In this document: positions 28,901-38,720 of the stretch, one piece after another
Layout of the letters: every line of letters starts with the position of its first letter
Numbering within the stretch: the first letter of the stretch is position 1
Origin: Methylococcaceae bacterium
GTDB taxonomy: Bacteria; Pseudomonadota; Gammaproteobacteria; Methylococcales; Methylomonadaceae
Assembly (NCBI GenBank): GCA_016715325.1
Contig: JADKAL010000002.1
Coordinates: 124,001 to 188,000 of the forward strand
DNA length: 64,000 nucleotides
Direction: 5' to 3'
Notes under the pieces: generated by a model
What the model was told of the DNA's origin: nothing
The model's database searches: none
Seen by the model: the letters and a program-made list of their open reading frames with translations, nothing else
Translations under genes and position numbers: made by a program

Positions 28901-31900
28901 TTTATACCCATCAAGGCAATCCGGCTTGGGCAGCACAAGAAAGAGACGGCTTTGTACCAATCCGTTCGGATGATAAATTTTTTGGCAATGCATCGGGCGA
29001 CCCGCAAGCGGATTGGATCGATCTCAATAAAGTTATGATTCCGCAAGCAGACGAGCAACAAAGGTTATTGGTTAATCTTATTCTTGAAATGAATAAGGAT
29101 AAAAAACCGTTGCCGCGTTTTTGGTATTTGCCGCGCGGTTTAAAAGCTGCGGTTATCATGACCGGCGACGATCACGCCAATAATGGGACGGAAGGGCGAT
29201 TTAATTCTTTTCTTGCCAGTAGTCCGGTAGGTTGCTCGGTCAAAGATTGGGAGTGTATACGCGGAACTTCTTACATATTCTCAACTATTGATACACAGGC
29301 GTTAACCAGTCTTGAAGCGGAGACGTTTAATGCTCAAGGTTTTGAAGTCGGCTTACATATCAACACTAATTGCGATGATTTTAACCAAGCACAACTTGAG
29401 TTATTCTATACCGACCAAATTAATACCTGGACATCAAAATACACAAATATCCCCGCGCCGATAACACAAAGACACCATTGTATTGCTTGGAGCGACTGGG
29501 TTACCGGGGCGAAAGTACAGTTAAATCATGGTATTCGTTTTGATACAAGCTATTATTTTTGGCCGCCAAGCTGGGTAGTGAATCGTCCTGGGTTCTTCAG
29601 CGGAACCGGGATGCCTATGCGATTCGTCGATCTAGACGGCAGTATGATTGATGTGTATCAAGCGACAAGTCAAATGACCGATGAGTCCGGTCAAGCTTAC
29701 CCCTACACCATAAATACGCTTTTGGATAATGCGCTGGACAGTACCAAAGGATATTTTGGCGCGTTTACAATTAATGCACATACCGATCTTGCTACGATTT
29801 CAGAATCTACGGAAACCGTCGCCTCTGCACTGGCACGAAATGTCCCAGTTATAACCAGTCGGCAAATGCTTGAATGGCTGGATTATCGTAACAGATCGTT
29901 CTTCAGTTTTATAAACTGGAGTGGAAACACATTGAGTTTTACCGTTAATCAAGACGAAGCTAGTGCGAATGTCCCTGGTCAAGGCAAGGGGTTGCAGACT
30001 TTACTACCTGCAAAAGCGAATATCGGATTTATTTCAAATTTAACCTTAAACGGTAATGTTGTTCCGTTCACGACTACAAACATTAAAGGTGTTGACTATA
30101 TAACATTTGCAGCTAACGCAGGCAGTTATATCGCAACGTATACCGCCGATACCACGCCCCCGACATTAACAGGCGTTTCACCTGCGGTAAATGCCATAAA
30201 CATTAGCCCGGGAAGTGTTGTAACCGCCACATTTAGTGAAGCGATTGAGGTTGGCACAATCAACTCAAGCACGTTTGAGTTGCGAAATGCAAGTAATATC
30301 CTCGTGCCCTCAACCGTCAGTTACAATCCCATTTCGAGAACAGCTACTCTTCAACCGGATAGTTTATTGTCGGCTTCTTCAGGCTATACCGTTACTATTA
30401 AAGGTGGGGCTACAGATCCAAGAGTTAAGGATTTGTTAGGCAATTCGTTAATTTCAAATAATGTATGGTCGTTTACTACTGGTGTCTTACCCTGCTCGAC
30501 ATCGTGTAGTGTTTTTAGCAGTTCAACAATTCCTCCTATGGTAGCCGATGGTCAGTCAGTAGAACTCGGAGTTAAATTTAAATCCGATATTTCGGGAAAA
30601 GTTACGGGAATACGTTTCTACAATAGCAACAGTCCTATAAGCGGCGCCTTTAGCGCTTCACTATGGAATATATCAGGCGGCACTCCGTTGGCGACAGGTA
30701 CTGTAACGTCGACGAATGGAGGGTGGAGACAAGTCGATTTTAGCCAGCCCGTAGATGTTGCTGCGAATACTGTTTATGTCGCTTCTTATCATGTTCCGGC
30801 AACAACGGGCGGATACGCTGCAACCAGTGGAGGGTTTAATACGGCTATCGACAGTTCCCCGATTCATTTCTTACAAGATGGAGTAAGCGGGGGTAATGGT
30901 GTCTATGCCTATAGCGCGGGCATCATATTTCCAAACGATACTTTTCAGGCTACCAATTATTGGGTTGATGTGGTTTTTACCACAACCGCTGGACCGGATA
31001 CTTTTCCGCCGACGGTCACAGGGCAAACGCCGACAATAAATGCTACTGGGATACCTGTTAATTCGGCAGTTACGGCGACTTTTAGCGAACCCATGGATGC
31101 GTTGACTATTAATTCGAATACTTTCGAATTGCACGGTCCAGCGCCAGCCAATGCATTAATTTCGGCTTCTGTTTCTTATAACACTAATACACGTACAGTA
31201 ACGCTGACGCCGAATAGTCCGCTTCTGGAGTCAACTTTATATACCGCTAAAGTTAAAGGAGGTAGTACAAGCCCGCAAGTTAAAGATTTGGCAGGGAATC
31301 CTTTAGCTGTGGATTTTACTTGGTCTTTCACAACCGGCGCAATAAATACAACGGGTTGCAGCGGAACTACCGAGTCGATTTGGCCGAATAATCCGACGCC
31401 TGCGATTATTGCCGATTCAGATACAGCCTCGGTTGAGTTAGGGGTTAAGTTTAGATCTTCAACAAACGGTTATATTTGCGGAATTAGATTTTATAAAGGG
31501 AGCGCAAATAGCGGAACGCACATCGGTAAGTTATGGAATAGTTCAGGCGTATTACTGGCTAGCGCAATCTTCCAAAATGAGACCACTTCCGGCTGGCAGT
31601 CGGTACATTTCAGTAATCCTGTTCAAATTACTGCCAATACCCAATATATTGCATCGTATATCTCTCCAGTTGGACGCTATTCAGCTAATAATAATTATTT
31701 TAGTTCTGGGGTTCCAAGCGGATCATTGTATGCGTATAGCAGTAACGAAAGTGGTGGCAATGGGGTTTACCAGTATGGCGCGGGCGCTTTTCCGACAAAC
31801 AGTTTTCAATCTAGCAACTATTGGGTAGACGTAATATTTACGACCGATATTGGTCCGGATAATACGCCGCCGACTGTATTCTCAACCCAACCAGCAGCTA

Positions 31901-34900
31901 ATTCGACAGGGTTTATTCCGAACAATCCAGTTAAAGCGATATTTAACGAGTCGATGAATGCAGGCAGTATAAGTAATTCTACAGTTGAGTTGCGCGGTCC
32001 CGGCAATTCATTGGTAACAGCAGCTATCAGCTATAACACGACGGAAAGAAGTGCCGTAATAACTCCGAGTGCTGCTCTGGACAATAATACCGCCTATACT
32101 GCAAAAGTACTTAGCGGTACAAACGGCGTTAAAGACGTTGCCGGAAATCCGCTTGCTTCAGACTACACTTGGACCTTCACTACGGGCGTAGATCCTTGTT
32201 CGACGGGCGGGAACTCTATCGTTTGCGAGAACTCGAAAACCGGAAATCCATCGAGTGAATGGGATATTAGCGGTGTGGGCAGCGCAAGTATTCAAGGGTT
32301 TGCGACCGATATCAGTGTAAATAGAGGTCAAACGGTTAGGTTCAAAATTAACACGCCGGCATCTGATTACCGCTTGGATATCTATCGTATGGGATATTAC
32401 AACGGGAATGGTGCGCGCTTAGTGGATACCGTTCAACCAACGGCACCGCTGCCACAAATACAATCGGCTTGTTTTAATCATGCAGCAACAGGTCTAATAG
32501 ATTGCGGCAACTGGGCGGAATCGGCATCTTGGTCGGTGCCAGCCAATGCGACATCAGGAATCTATTTTGCCAAAGCGGTGCGTGAGGATGGCACCAATAC
32601 CGGTTTGGCAAGTCATATTTTCTTCATTGTTCGCGATGATGCGAGCACGTCCGATATTTTGTTCCAAACTTCCGATACTACTTGGCAAGCATATAACGAT
32701 TACGGTGGTAATAGCTTATATACGGGTTCTCCTGCCGGTCGCGCCTATAAGGTCAGTTACAACCGGCCATTTAGTACCCGAGCTGTCGATAACGGGCAGG
32801 ATTGGGTATTCAATGCCGAATATCCAATGGTTCGCTGGCTGGAAGCAAATGGATACAACGTCAGTTACTTTACGGGTATTGACAGTGACCGTTTCGGAAA
32901 TCTCATCAGCAATCATAAGGTATTCCTTTCAGTCGGTCACGACGAATATTGGTCCGGACAACAAAGAACTAATGTCGAATCGGCTAGGGATGCAAGCAAT
33001 AACCCAGTTAACTTGGTGTTCTTGAGCGGTAATGAAGTTTTCTGGAAAACCCGTTGGGAAAATAACATTACCAGTTCTGGCGGCACATTGGGTACAGATA
33101 GCTACCGAACAATGGTTTGCTATAAAGAAACCCATGCTAGCGACAAAATTGATCCTCTACCGAATGTTTGGACAGGAACTTGGCGCGATCCACGTTTCAG
33201 TCCGCCGGCCGATGGAGGATTCCCGGAAAATGAATTGACCGGCACTTTGTTCATGGTTAATTCTGGTGCAACGACCAGCCTAAAAGTACCTGAAGAGTAT
33301 GGAAAATTGAGGTTGTGGCGAAATACCAGCATAGCAAACTTAACGGCAGGGGCAACTGCCACTCTCCCAGACGGTACATTAGGGTATGAGTGGGATGTGG
33401 ATTCCGATAACGGATTCCGTCCGGAAGGATTGGTTAGAATGTCATTAACAACAGTTCCGAATGCGCCAGTAGTAATCGAAGGAAGTTATGGTTCAAGTTT
33501 TGGAAGTGCAACGGCTGTGCATTCCTTGGATATGTATAAGGCATCGAGCGGAGCGAAAGTGTTCGGTGCAGGAACCATACAATGGTCGTGGGGCTTGGAC
33601 GGTACTCATGATCAATCTGGAACGCCAACCAGCCCAGATATGCAACAAGCTACGGTTAACCTGCTTGCTGATATGGGCGTACAACCAGGCACGTTGCAAC
33701 CAAGCATGGTTGTAGCTACGGCATCGTCGGATGTAGTATTGCCAAATTCTGTTATCGCAAGCCCAATAGCAAATGCATCTATTGCGCCGAATACAACAGT
33801 GAATGTTACCGGTAGCGCCGCAGATACCGGCGGAAAGGTTGCGGGTGTCGAAGTTTCAATCAATGGCGGCGCATGGCATCCAGCAAATGGTCGTGGAACT
33901 TGGTCTTATGCATTTACCGCGCCGTCAACCAATGGGACATTAACAATCAGAAGCCGTGCTGTCGACGATTCTCTCAATATGGAAATCCCGGGTGCCGGTG
34001 TTACCGTAACAGTCGGTACCGGGACAGATACTACAGCCCCGACAGTACCTCAGAATATAGTAGCTACGGTTATTAGCGGAACTCAAGTTAATCTGAATTG
34101 GGATGATTCTACCGATAATACGGCGGTGACTACCTACCATGTAGAGCGTTGCCAGGGTATTGGATGTACGCCGTCGCCTTCCGGCTTAGTATCTACAACA
34201 AGTTTGTCGGCTTTTAATGATGTTGGATTGACTGAGGGCGTTACTTATCGATACAGAATCAGTGCTGGCGATGCCGCAGGAAATTTCAGTGCGTATTCGG
34301 CAATTGTAACGGTGACGCCGGATATAACGCCGCCTAATGCGCCAACTTCCTTATCGGCAGTTGTTTTCAGCAGCACTCAAGTCAACTTGAGTTGGATTGC
34401 GTCGACTGATAACTCCGGGGGAATCAGTGGTTACCGGGTTGAACGTTGTCAGACAGCGGGCTGTACTAACTTTTTACAGATTACGGCACCAACAACGACT
34501 AGCTTTGCAGATACGGGGCTGATAACTGGTGCGAATTATACCTACCGGGTCAGGGCTGTCGATGCAGCGGGTAATCTTAGCGCTTACTCCACTCAAGTTT
34601 CAGTTACGGTTACAGATTTATCGCCGCCTTCAGCGCCGACAGCATTAACCGCTGTTCCCGTCGGCAGTACACAGGTAAACGTGACATGGACGGCTTCCAG
34701 CGACAATATTGGTGTAACCGGTTACCGGGTAGAACGATGCCAAGGTGTTGGTTGTACTATTTTTACTCAAATTGCGGCGCCAACTGCGACTAGTTTCATC
34801 GATAGCGGTTTGGTAACGGGGGCGACCTATTTATACCGGGTTAGAGCAACCGATGCTGCGGGTAATTTAAGTGCTTATTCAGCGCAAGCGTCGGTCACGC

Positions 34901-35757
34901 TTAATGACACAACCGCACCTACCGCGCCAACCGGCTTTATCGCCAGTGTTTTTAGTAGCAGTCAAATCAACCTAAGTTGGACGGCTTCAACGGACAATGT
35001 TGGCGTTACCGGTTATCGGTTAGAGCGTTGTCAAGGATCAGGGTGTACATTATTTGCTCAAATTGGAACACCGACGGTTGTCAATTATTCCGATACCGGG
35101 TTATTGCCAGCGACGACCTATCAATATCGCGTTAGAGCAGTGGATGCGGCAGGAATCTTAAGCGCTTATTCGGTGGTAGTCTCTGCAACAACGCAAACGC
35201 CGCCTATTATTTCGACTGGTTATTTATCGCCTTCGACAAATTCTCCGGTTATCAGCAATAGCGGCGATAACAACGGTTTTGAAACTAGTCCGTTAAACGC
35301 CTATAACAACAATGGCATTTTTGCTTCCGATATCAATAGCGGTAGTACGAACGGTTCAACGTGTACATCAACTGGTAAAGATCGGCATGTCTTTGGAAAT
35401 TTCGGATTAAGTATTCCTGCTAATGTTTCAATAAAAGGGATACAAGTTCGACTAGATGCCCGAGTCGATAGTCAAGGTTCAGTTTTCTTTCCTAATGCTC
35501 CTATGATGTGTGTGGAAGTCTCTTGGAATGGCGGAACAAGCTGGGTAACCGCAAAACCCACTCCGACATTAAAAACAACTGAAACGACTTATATTTTGGG
35601 AGCTACTACCGATATTTGGGGTAGGAGCTGGATTTCGAACGACTTTACGAATGCTAATTTTAGAATCAGGATAACTAACGTGGCATCTGGAATCTCGGGT
35701 GCAAATGCTAGGGATTTCTATCTCGACTGGGCTGCTGTGCAAGTTACATATCAGTGA
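25924..35757 (+). CDS. Giant mosaic exoprotein: WD40, NodB-like, DUF4082, dimethylformamidase-like, FN3
   Basis: A 3277-residue secreted or surface protein. Modules in order (approximate residues): signal peptide/anchor 1-35; eight WD40 units 46-396; Ser/Lys-rich linker; seven WD40 units 458-750 (for example LAFSPDGKLLASAG then LLWDVKTGKQIRAL); a glutamine-amidotransferase-like fold 820-1060; NodB-like deacetylase 1073-1320 (VIMTGDDHANN, VGLHINTNC, RHHCIAW); three SbsA-type Ig domains (1410-1521, 1690-1806, 1978-2090) alternating with two DUF4082 domains (1533-1688, 1816-1975); a domain like the C-terminal part of dimethylformamidase beta subunit 2098-2590 (SVGHDEYWSGQQRTN, LSGNEVFWK); an Ig domain 2606-2698; four FN3 repeats 2703-3091; a C-terminal beta-rich domain. 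The ATG at 25924 has GAGG upstream and begins the signal peptide. No PEP-CTERM, LPXTG or autotransporter end is seen. Position in the EPS locus suggests modification or binding of the polymer; this is inference. Confidence 0.85.
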   Translation: MKNINGKLIIISILLTLLIGATLGQVEVASLLIKNANAGYLPSKVKVERQVDAAEFLADFSRDGKTVAILEEGGAITVRDVFSGKALWTRFDSQNENVTGLAISPDEKTLVSVGKNALSLWDVVSGQERDSIPLDENISALFDIKFSSDGKNLAGVSLNNDLHLWHLASGSSWSIPSNQAFPVDEINFSPNGKFLASVVNGQQSWLKLIDATTGRLHLSLRSNTKITDLAFSPDNKVLAVVEQDGTIKLWEPISGVVKRIIETKEEITKAEFSRDGKFLAIGSGGKSPKIQLWNTENGKLIFTKPTEGGAIVKDLVHSPNGRLLVSIGSDNRVSVWSIPKGGLQQILTGQVDRILRSAFNLNSNAFATVAKDGRLIAWDLISGAEQQALQIPLLSPTFAGFQAIDTDATVIEPTSRTANSNKASIKKIDTALQASNQSSFRSGVRKAQKRKNRSSHEWRGVRRIALSQDGLEMGAASEDGTLRIFKKNGKMRWRMDGHHGRAIAGLAFRSKTKEWVSAGIDTEIKLWDDVTGRNLKTFYGPEHPPRAVVVSPNGQYIATAGEDTRILVYDAVLGKLSAIFSGHVDFVNGLAFSPDGKLLASAGAEGRILLWDVKTGKQIRALAGHSDEVNAVAFNPEGTMLASAGVDSTIRLWNPITGEQAFTLMGHQGAVRTVAFSPNGNKLISAGEDGRMLVWDARTGQLKKQIGGQTAAVNDLIFDSAGKLHTANENSEVSEFDTDTGTKLDSIFVDPATSVQPVSYFDNNAVNSINTELFVASNKTSSNNVGREKPIFVSLLNKVLDWTIPAANAALPDPNQGPGGPILVITSGSPTFGKYYAEILRNEGLNEFSVADIGSVNATTLLSYDVVILSQMALDANQVSMLTTWVTNGGNLIAMKPDKQLASLLGLADQNSTLSNAYLQVNTSVSPGNGIVSETIQFHGTADRYTLNSASSIATLYSNASTSTVNPAVTLRDVGSAGGQAAAFTYDLATSIVYTHQGNPAWAAQERDGFVPIRSDDKFFGNASGDPQADWIDLNKVMIPQADEQQRLLVNLILEMNKDKKPLPRFWYLPRGLKAAVIMTGDDHANNGTEGRFNSFLASSPVGCSVKDWECIRGTSYIFSTIDTQALTSLEAETFNAQGFEVGLHINTNCDDFNQAQLELFYTDQINTWTSKYTNIPAPITQRHHCIAWSDWVTGAKVQLNHGIRFDTSYYFWPPSWVVNRPGFFSGTGMPMRFVDLDGSMIDVYQATSQMTDESGQAYPYTINTLLDNALDSTKGYFGAFTINAHTDLATISESTETVASALARNVPVITSRQMLEWLDYRNRSFFSFINWSGNTLSFTVNQDEASANVPGQGKGLQTLLPAKANIGFISNLTLNGNVVPFTTTNIKGVDYITFAANAGSYIATYTADTTPPTLTGVSPAVNAINISPGSVVTATFSEAIEVGTINSSTFELRNASNILVPSTVSYNPISRTATLQPDSLLSASSGYTVTIKGGATDPRVKDLLGNSLISNNVWSFTTGVLPCSTSCSVFSSSTIPPMVADGQSVELGVKFKSDISGKVTGIRFYNSNSPISGAFSASLWNISGGTPLATGTVTSTNGGWRQVDFSQPVDVAANTVYVASYHVPATTGGYAATSGGFNTAIDSSPIHFLQDGVSGGNGVYAYSAGIIFPNDTFQATNYWVDVVFTTTAGPDTFPPTVTGQTPTINATGIPVNSAVTATFSEPMDALTINSNTFELHGPAPANALISASVSYNTNTRTVTLTPNSPLLESTLYTAKVKGGSTSPQVKDLAGNPLAVDFTWSFTTGAINTTGCSGTTESIWPNNPTPAIIADSDTASVELGVKFRSSTNGYICGIRFYKGSANSGTHIGKLWNSSGVLLASAIFQNETTSGWQSVHFSNPVQITANTQYIASYISPVGRYSANNNYFSSGVPSGSLYAYSSNESGGNGVYQYGAGAFPTNSFQSSNYWVDVIFTTDIGPDNTPPTVFSTQPAANSTGFIPNNPVKAIFNESMNAGSISNSTVELRGPGNSLVTAAISYNTTERSAVITPSAALDNNTAYTAKVLSGTNGVKDVAGNPLASDYTWTFTTGVDPCSTGGNSIVCENSKTGNPSSEWDISGVGSASIQGFATDISVNRGQTVRFKINTPASDYRLDIYRMGYYNGNGARLVDTVQPTAPLPQIQSACFNHAATGLIDCGNWAESASWSVPANATSGIYFAKAVREDGTNTGLASHIFFIVRDDASTSDILFQTSDTTWQAYNDYGGNSLYTGSPAGRAYKVSYNRPFSTRAVDNGQDWVFNAEYPMVRWLEANGYNVSYFTGIDSDRFGNLISNHKVFLSVGHDEYWSGQQRTNVESARDASNNPVNLVFLSGNEVFWKTRWENNITSSGGTLGTDSYRTMVCYKETHASDKIDPLPNVWTGTWRDPRFSPPADGGFPENELTGTLFMVNSGATTSLKVPEEYGKLRLWRNTSIANLTAGATATLPDGTLGYEWDVDSDNGFRPEGLVRMSLTTVPNAPVVIEGSYGSSFGSATAVHSLDMYKASSGAKVFGAGTIQWSWGLDGTHDQSGTPTSPDMQQATVNLLADMGVQPGTLQPSMVVATASSDVVLPNSVIASPIANASIAPNTTVNVTGSAADTGGKVAGVEVSINGGAWHPANGRGTWSYAFTAPSTNGTLTIRSRAVDDSLNMEIPGAGVTVTVGTGTDTTAPTVPQNIVATVISGTQVNLNWDDSTDNTAVTTYHVERCQGIGCTPSPSGLVSTTSLSAFNDVGLTEGVTYRYRISAGDAAGNFSAYSAIVTVTPDITPPNAPTSLSAVVFSSTQVNLSWIASTDNSGGISGYRVERCQTAGCTNFLQITAPTTTSFADTGLITGANYTYRVRAVDAAGNLSAYSTQVSVTVTDLSPPSAPTALTAVPVGSTQVNVTWTASSDNIGVTGYRVERCQGVGCTIFTQIAAPTATSFIDSGLVTGATYLYRVRATDAAGNLSAYSAQASVTLNDTTAPTAPTGFIASVFSSSQINLSWTASTDNVGVTGYRLERCQGSGCTLFAQIGTPTVVNYSDTGLLPATTYQYRVRAVDAAGILSAYSVVVSATTQTPPIISTGYLSPSTNSPVISNSGDNNGFETSPLNAYNNNGIFASDINSGSTNGSTCTSTGKDRHVFGNFGLSIPANVSIKGIQVRLDARVDSQGSVFFPNAPMMCVEVSWNGGTSWVTAKPTPTLKTTETTYILGATTDIWGRSWISNDFTNANFRIRITNVASGISGANARDFYLDWAAVQVTYQ

Positions 35758-35816
35758 CGGTAGAATAGTAAAAAAGATACAAAAACAAGGTATAAAAATA
35801 AACCTAAATTTGTTTT

Positions 35817-35866
35817 AGAGTGATTTTGCTAAACACAGCCGCTAGGCGGAATCACTCTTCATTTTC
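35817..35866 (+). terminator. Probable terminator after the giant exoprotein gene
   Basis: AGAGTGATT (35817-35825) pairs with AATCACTCT (35850-35858), enclosing a smaller CCGC/GCGG hairpin, and is followed by TCATTTTC. The T-run is weak. It lies 60 bases past the stop. Confidence 0.6.
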
Positions 35867-35956
35867 AAAAATATTTGGATAGAAATTTTAAAATCCAGCT
35901 ATATTTGAATGACTAAACTACAAAAAATTATTAAATAATACAGAGGCATTGGCTCA

Positions 35957-36433
35957 ATGATCAAAGATGACGTTCAATTAGGTGAGGGAGTGTCTATTTA
36001 TCATCCGAATCTAGTGAATTTATACGGTTGCAAAATAGGCGCTGAAAGCAAGATAGGGAGTTTTGTTGAAATACAAAAAGGCGCTTCTGTTGGGGCGAGA
36101 TGCAAGATTTCCAGTCATACCTTTATCTGTGAAGGCGTTGATATAGGGGACGGTGTTTTTGTAGGTCACGGCGTTATGTTTACCAACGATACTTATCCGA
36201 AAGCCGTGGATGCTGAGGGTAGATTACAGACCGAAGCGGATTGGAAATTGATACGCACTCAAGTAAAAAATCTGGTGTCAATTGGCAGTAATGCAACTAT
36301 TTTATGTGGTATTACGATTGGGGAAGGCGCCTTAATAGGGGCCGGTGCGGTAGTAACGAAAGATGTCCCGGACTACGCTATCGTAGCAGGGGTGCCTGCG
36401 CGTGTCGTTGGGGATGTTCGTACAAAAACTTAA
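35957..36433 (+). CDS. Left-handed beta-helix N-acetyltransferase (WbpD type)
   Basis: A 158-residue hexapeptide-repeat acyltransferase. Repeats such as IGAESKIGSFVEIQ and IGDGVFVGHGVMF form the left-handed helix, and the end GAVVTKDVPDYAIVAGVPARVVG is typical of the family. Closest in pattern to WbpD/WlbB, which acetylates the 3-amino group of UDP-2-acetamido-3-amino-glucuronate. The next two genes encode the matching dehydrogenase and aminotransferase, which supports the call. Acts in the cytoplasm as a trimer. Confidence 0.82.
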   Translation: MIKDDVQLGEGVSIYHPNLVNLYGCKIGAESKIGSFVEIQKGASVGARCKISSHTFICEGVDIGDGVFVGHGVMFTNDTYPKAVDAEGRLQTEADWKLIRTQVKNLVSIGSNATILCGITIGEGALIGAGAVVTKDVPDYAIVAGVPARVVGDVRTKT

Positions 36434-36543
36434 AGAAATATTGACGAAGTACTTAAGTATTACTTAATTATCATTTTTTTATTAATTTTATTTGGCTGAC
36501 ATATTGAATGCAGACAAAAACCATACTCATCAGGGAGGCAAAA

Positions 36544-37587
36544 ATGGTTAAAATCGGTGTAATCGGATACGGTTACTGGGGACCAAATTTAGTAAGAAAT
36601 TTTGCTGAAACGCAAGGACTTGCTGTTGCCTGTGTGGCTGACTTGGATTTGAATAAATTAGAATTGGTTCAAAAGCGTTATCCAGGGATCAAGACGACGA
36701 CCAATTTTGAAGAAATGATCAATGACCCTAACATTGATGCCATTGCAATTGCGACTCCAGTAAGTACCCATTTTGAATTGGGCATGGCGGCTTTGAAAGC
36801 CAACAAGCATTTATGGTTGGAAAAACCGATGACGGAAACGTCGGCCCAAGCGCGTCAGCTTGTTGAGGAGGCCGAAAAACGTAATCTTGTATTAATTGTC
36901 GACCATACTTTTATATATACGGGAGCAGTCCGCAAAATAGCTGAACTAATGCACAAGGGCGATTTAGGTGAGATTTACTACTATGACTCTATAAGAGTCA
37001 ATTTAGGTTTATTTCAGCGCGATGTAAGCGTGATTTCGGATCTTGCCGTGCATGATTTTGCAATTTTGGATTACTTACTGGGAAAACAACCTGAGGCGGT
37101 ATCAGCTGTGGGAACAAACCATTTTCCCGGTACGCCCGAAAATTTATCCTATATTTCTCTGTTTTATGAATCAGGCATGATTGCGCACTGTAACGTCAAT
37201 TGGTTAGCGCCTGTTAAAGTACGGCAGATTTTAATTGGTGGAAGCAAAAAAATGATTACCTACGACGACTTAGAACCGAGCGAGAAAATCAAGGTGTACG
37301 ATAAAGGTATTAGTTTTACGGATGATCCGCAAAAAATTTATCAAATGCGAGTCGGCTACAGAGCGGGCGATATGTGGGCGCCGCAAATTGACGGTAGCGA
37401 AGCACTAAGAGTTGAAGGTCAACACTTTGTCGATTGTATTGTTAATAATAAAGTACCCCTTACGGATGGGAAACTCGGTATGCGTGTGGTTCAATTAATC
37501 GAAGCAGCAACCCGATCTATGAGCGAACATGGTCGGTCGGTCAAACTTAATGCCGCTCCAATGTGGCGCGGGAGCGAAGTAGCATGA
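36544..37587 (+). CDS. Gfo/Idh/MocA-family sugar dehydrogenase (WbpB type)
   Basis: A 347-residue NAD(P)-dependent oxidoreductase. The N-terminal Rossmann motif is [31 protein letters not shown] carries the conserved E-K-P. In WbpB it oxidises C3 of UDP-GlcNAcA so that WbpE can aminate it. The start at 36544 is chosen over the ATG at 36508 because a strong SD (AGGGAGG) lies 6 bases before it. The stop overlaps the start of the aminotransferase by four bases (ATGA), so the two are translated together. Confidence 0.85.
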   Translation: MVKIGVIGYGYWGPNLVRNFAETQGLAVACVADLDLNKLELVQKRYPGIKTTTNFEEMINDPNIDAIAIATPVSTHFELGMAALKANKHLWLEKPMTETSAQARQLVEEAEKRNLVLIVDHTFIYTGAVRKIAELMHKGDLGEIYYYDSIRVNLGLFQRDVSVISDLAVHDFAILDYLLGKQPEAVSAVGTNHFPGTPENLSYISLFYESGMIAHCNVNWLAPVKVRQILIGGSKKMITYDDLEPSEKIKVYDKGISFTDDPQKIYQMRVGYRAGDMWAPQIDGSEALRVEGQHFVDCIVNNKVPLTDGKLGMRVVQLIEAATRSMSEHGRSVKLNAAPMWRGSEVA

Positions 37588-38696
37588 TCCCATTTGTCGA
37601 TTTAAAAGCACAATATGCAAGTATTAAGGACGAAGTTAATGCAGCAATTCAGCATGTTTTAGATACTTGCCAATTCACTTTAGGTAGTGAAGTCGCCGCA
37701 TTTGAACAGGAATTCGCTTCGTACTGCAATGCTCAGTTTGGTATTGGCGTTAATACAGGAACCAGTGCGCTCCACATGGCTTTACTTGCTGCGGGAGTCG
37801 GTCCGGGCGATGAAGTCATTACCGTGCCTTTTACATTCGTGGCAACGGTTGCTTCTATTTATTATACCGGTGCTACACCAGTATTAGTCGATATCGACCC
37901 GAAAACGTTTACTATCGATGTGAATGCGATTGAAGCGGCTATCACCGAACGGACTAAAGCTATCTTGCCGGTACATTTATACGGTCAACCTGCGGATATG
38001 GATCCTATCCTTGAAATCGCAAAGCGACATAATCTTGTAGTTATTGAAGACGCTGCCCAAGCACATGGCGCTGAATATAAAGGTAAACGCGTAGGTGGTT
38101 TGGGCGATATGGGCTGTTTCAGCTTCTATCCTGGGAAAAATTTGGGCGCCTATGGCGAAGGCGGGATGGTTGTTACAAATAACAGTGAATATACAAGAAC
38201 CATCCGAATGTTACGCGACTGGGGTGCGGAAAAAAAATATCATCACGTTTTGAAAGGGTACAACTTCCGCTTGGAGGGCATACAGGGTGCTGTTCTCAGG
38301 GTCAAACTGAAATACCTTGAAAAATGGACCGAAGCCAGACGAACTGCCGCCGCCAGCTACAATGAATTGCTTGCAGATTCCGGCGTCCCGACGCCAGCCG
38401 AAATGGACTATTCAAGGCATGTCTATCATGTTTATGCGATAAGGACGAAAAACCGGAGCAAATGGCAGGATGAATTGAATGCCAAAGGCATACAATCCGG
38501 TATTCACTATCCGATTCCGGTGCATTTATTACCGGCTTATTCCGATTTGGGTTACAAAGCGGGCGATTTTCCAAATGCTGAAAGTGCGGCAAACGAAGTT
38601 TTGTCACTACCCATGTTTCCCGAATTGACTCGGGCGCAATGCGAAGAAGTTTGTGAAGCAATCGCGATACTTGCAAAAAACGTAGTGATAAACTGA
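37584..38696 (+). CDS. DegT/DnrJ/EryC1/StrS aminotransferase (WbpE type)
   Basis: A 370-residue PLP enzyme of the sugar aminotransferase family. It begins [17 protein letters not shown], has the PLP-phosphate region [22 protein letters not shown] with the conserved Asp, and [17 protein letters not shown] with the Schiff-base Lys. With the preceding dehydrogenase and the WbpD-like acetyltransferase it would make UDP-2,3-diacetamido-glucuronate. The ATG at 37584 overlaps the preceding stop (ATGA); the in-frame GTG at 37563 is not needed. Confidence 0.9.
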   Translation: MIPFVDLKAQYASIKDEVNAAIQHVLDTCQFTLGSEVAAFEQEFASYCNAQFGIGVNTGTSALHMALLAAGVGPGDEVITVPFTFVATVASIYYTGATPVLVDIDPKTFTIDVNAIEAAITERTKAILPVHLYGQPADMDPILEIAKRHNLVVIEDAAQAHGAEYKGKRVGGLGDMGCFSFYPGKNLGAYGEGGMVVTNNSEYTRTIRMLRDWGAEKKYHHVLKGYNFRLEGIQGAVLRVKLKYLEKWTEARRTAAASYNELLADSGVPTPAEMDYSRHVYHVYAIRTKNRSKWQDELNAKGIQSGIHYPIPVHLLPAYSDLGYKAGDFPNAESAANEVLSLPMFPELTRAQCEEVCEAIAILAKNVVIN

Positions 38697-38720
38697 GTAC
38701 GATTATCGGAAAATCAGGCT

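Noticed and set aside
34030..35195. Tandem DNA repeat in the giant gene
   Set aside because: The periodicity reflects four FN3 domains with conserved residues; the bases are well diverged, so it is a protein-level repeat.
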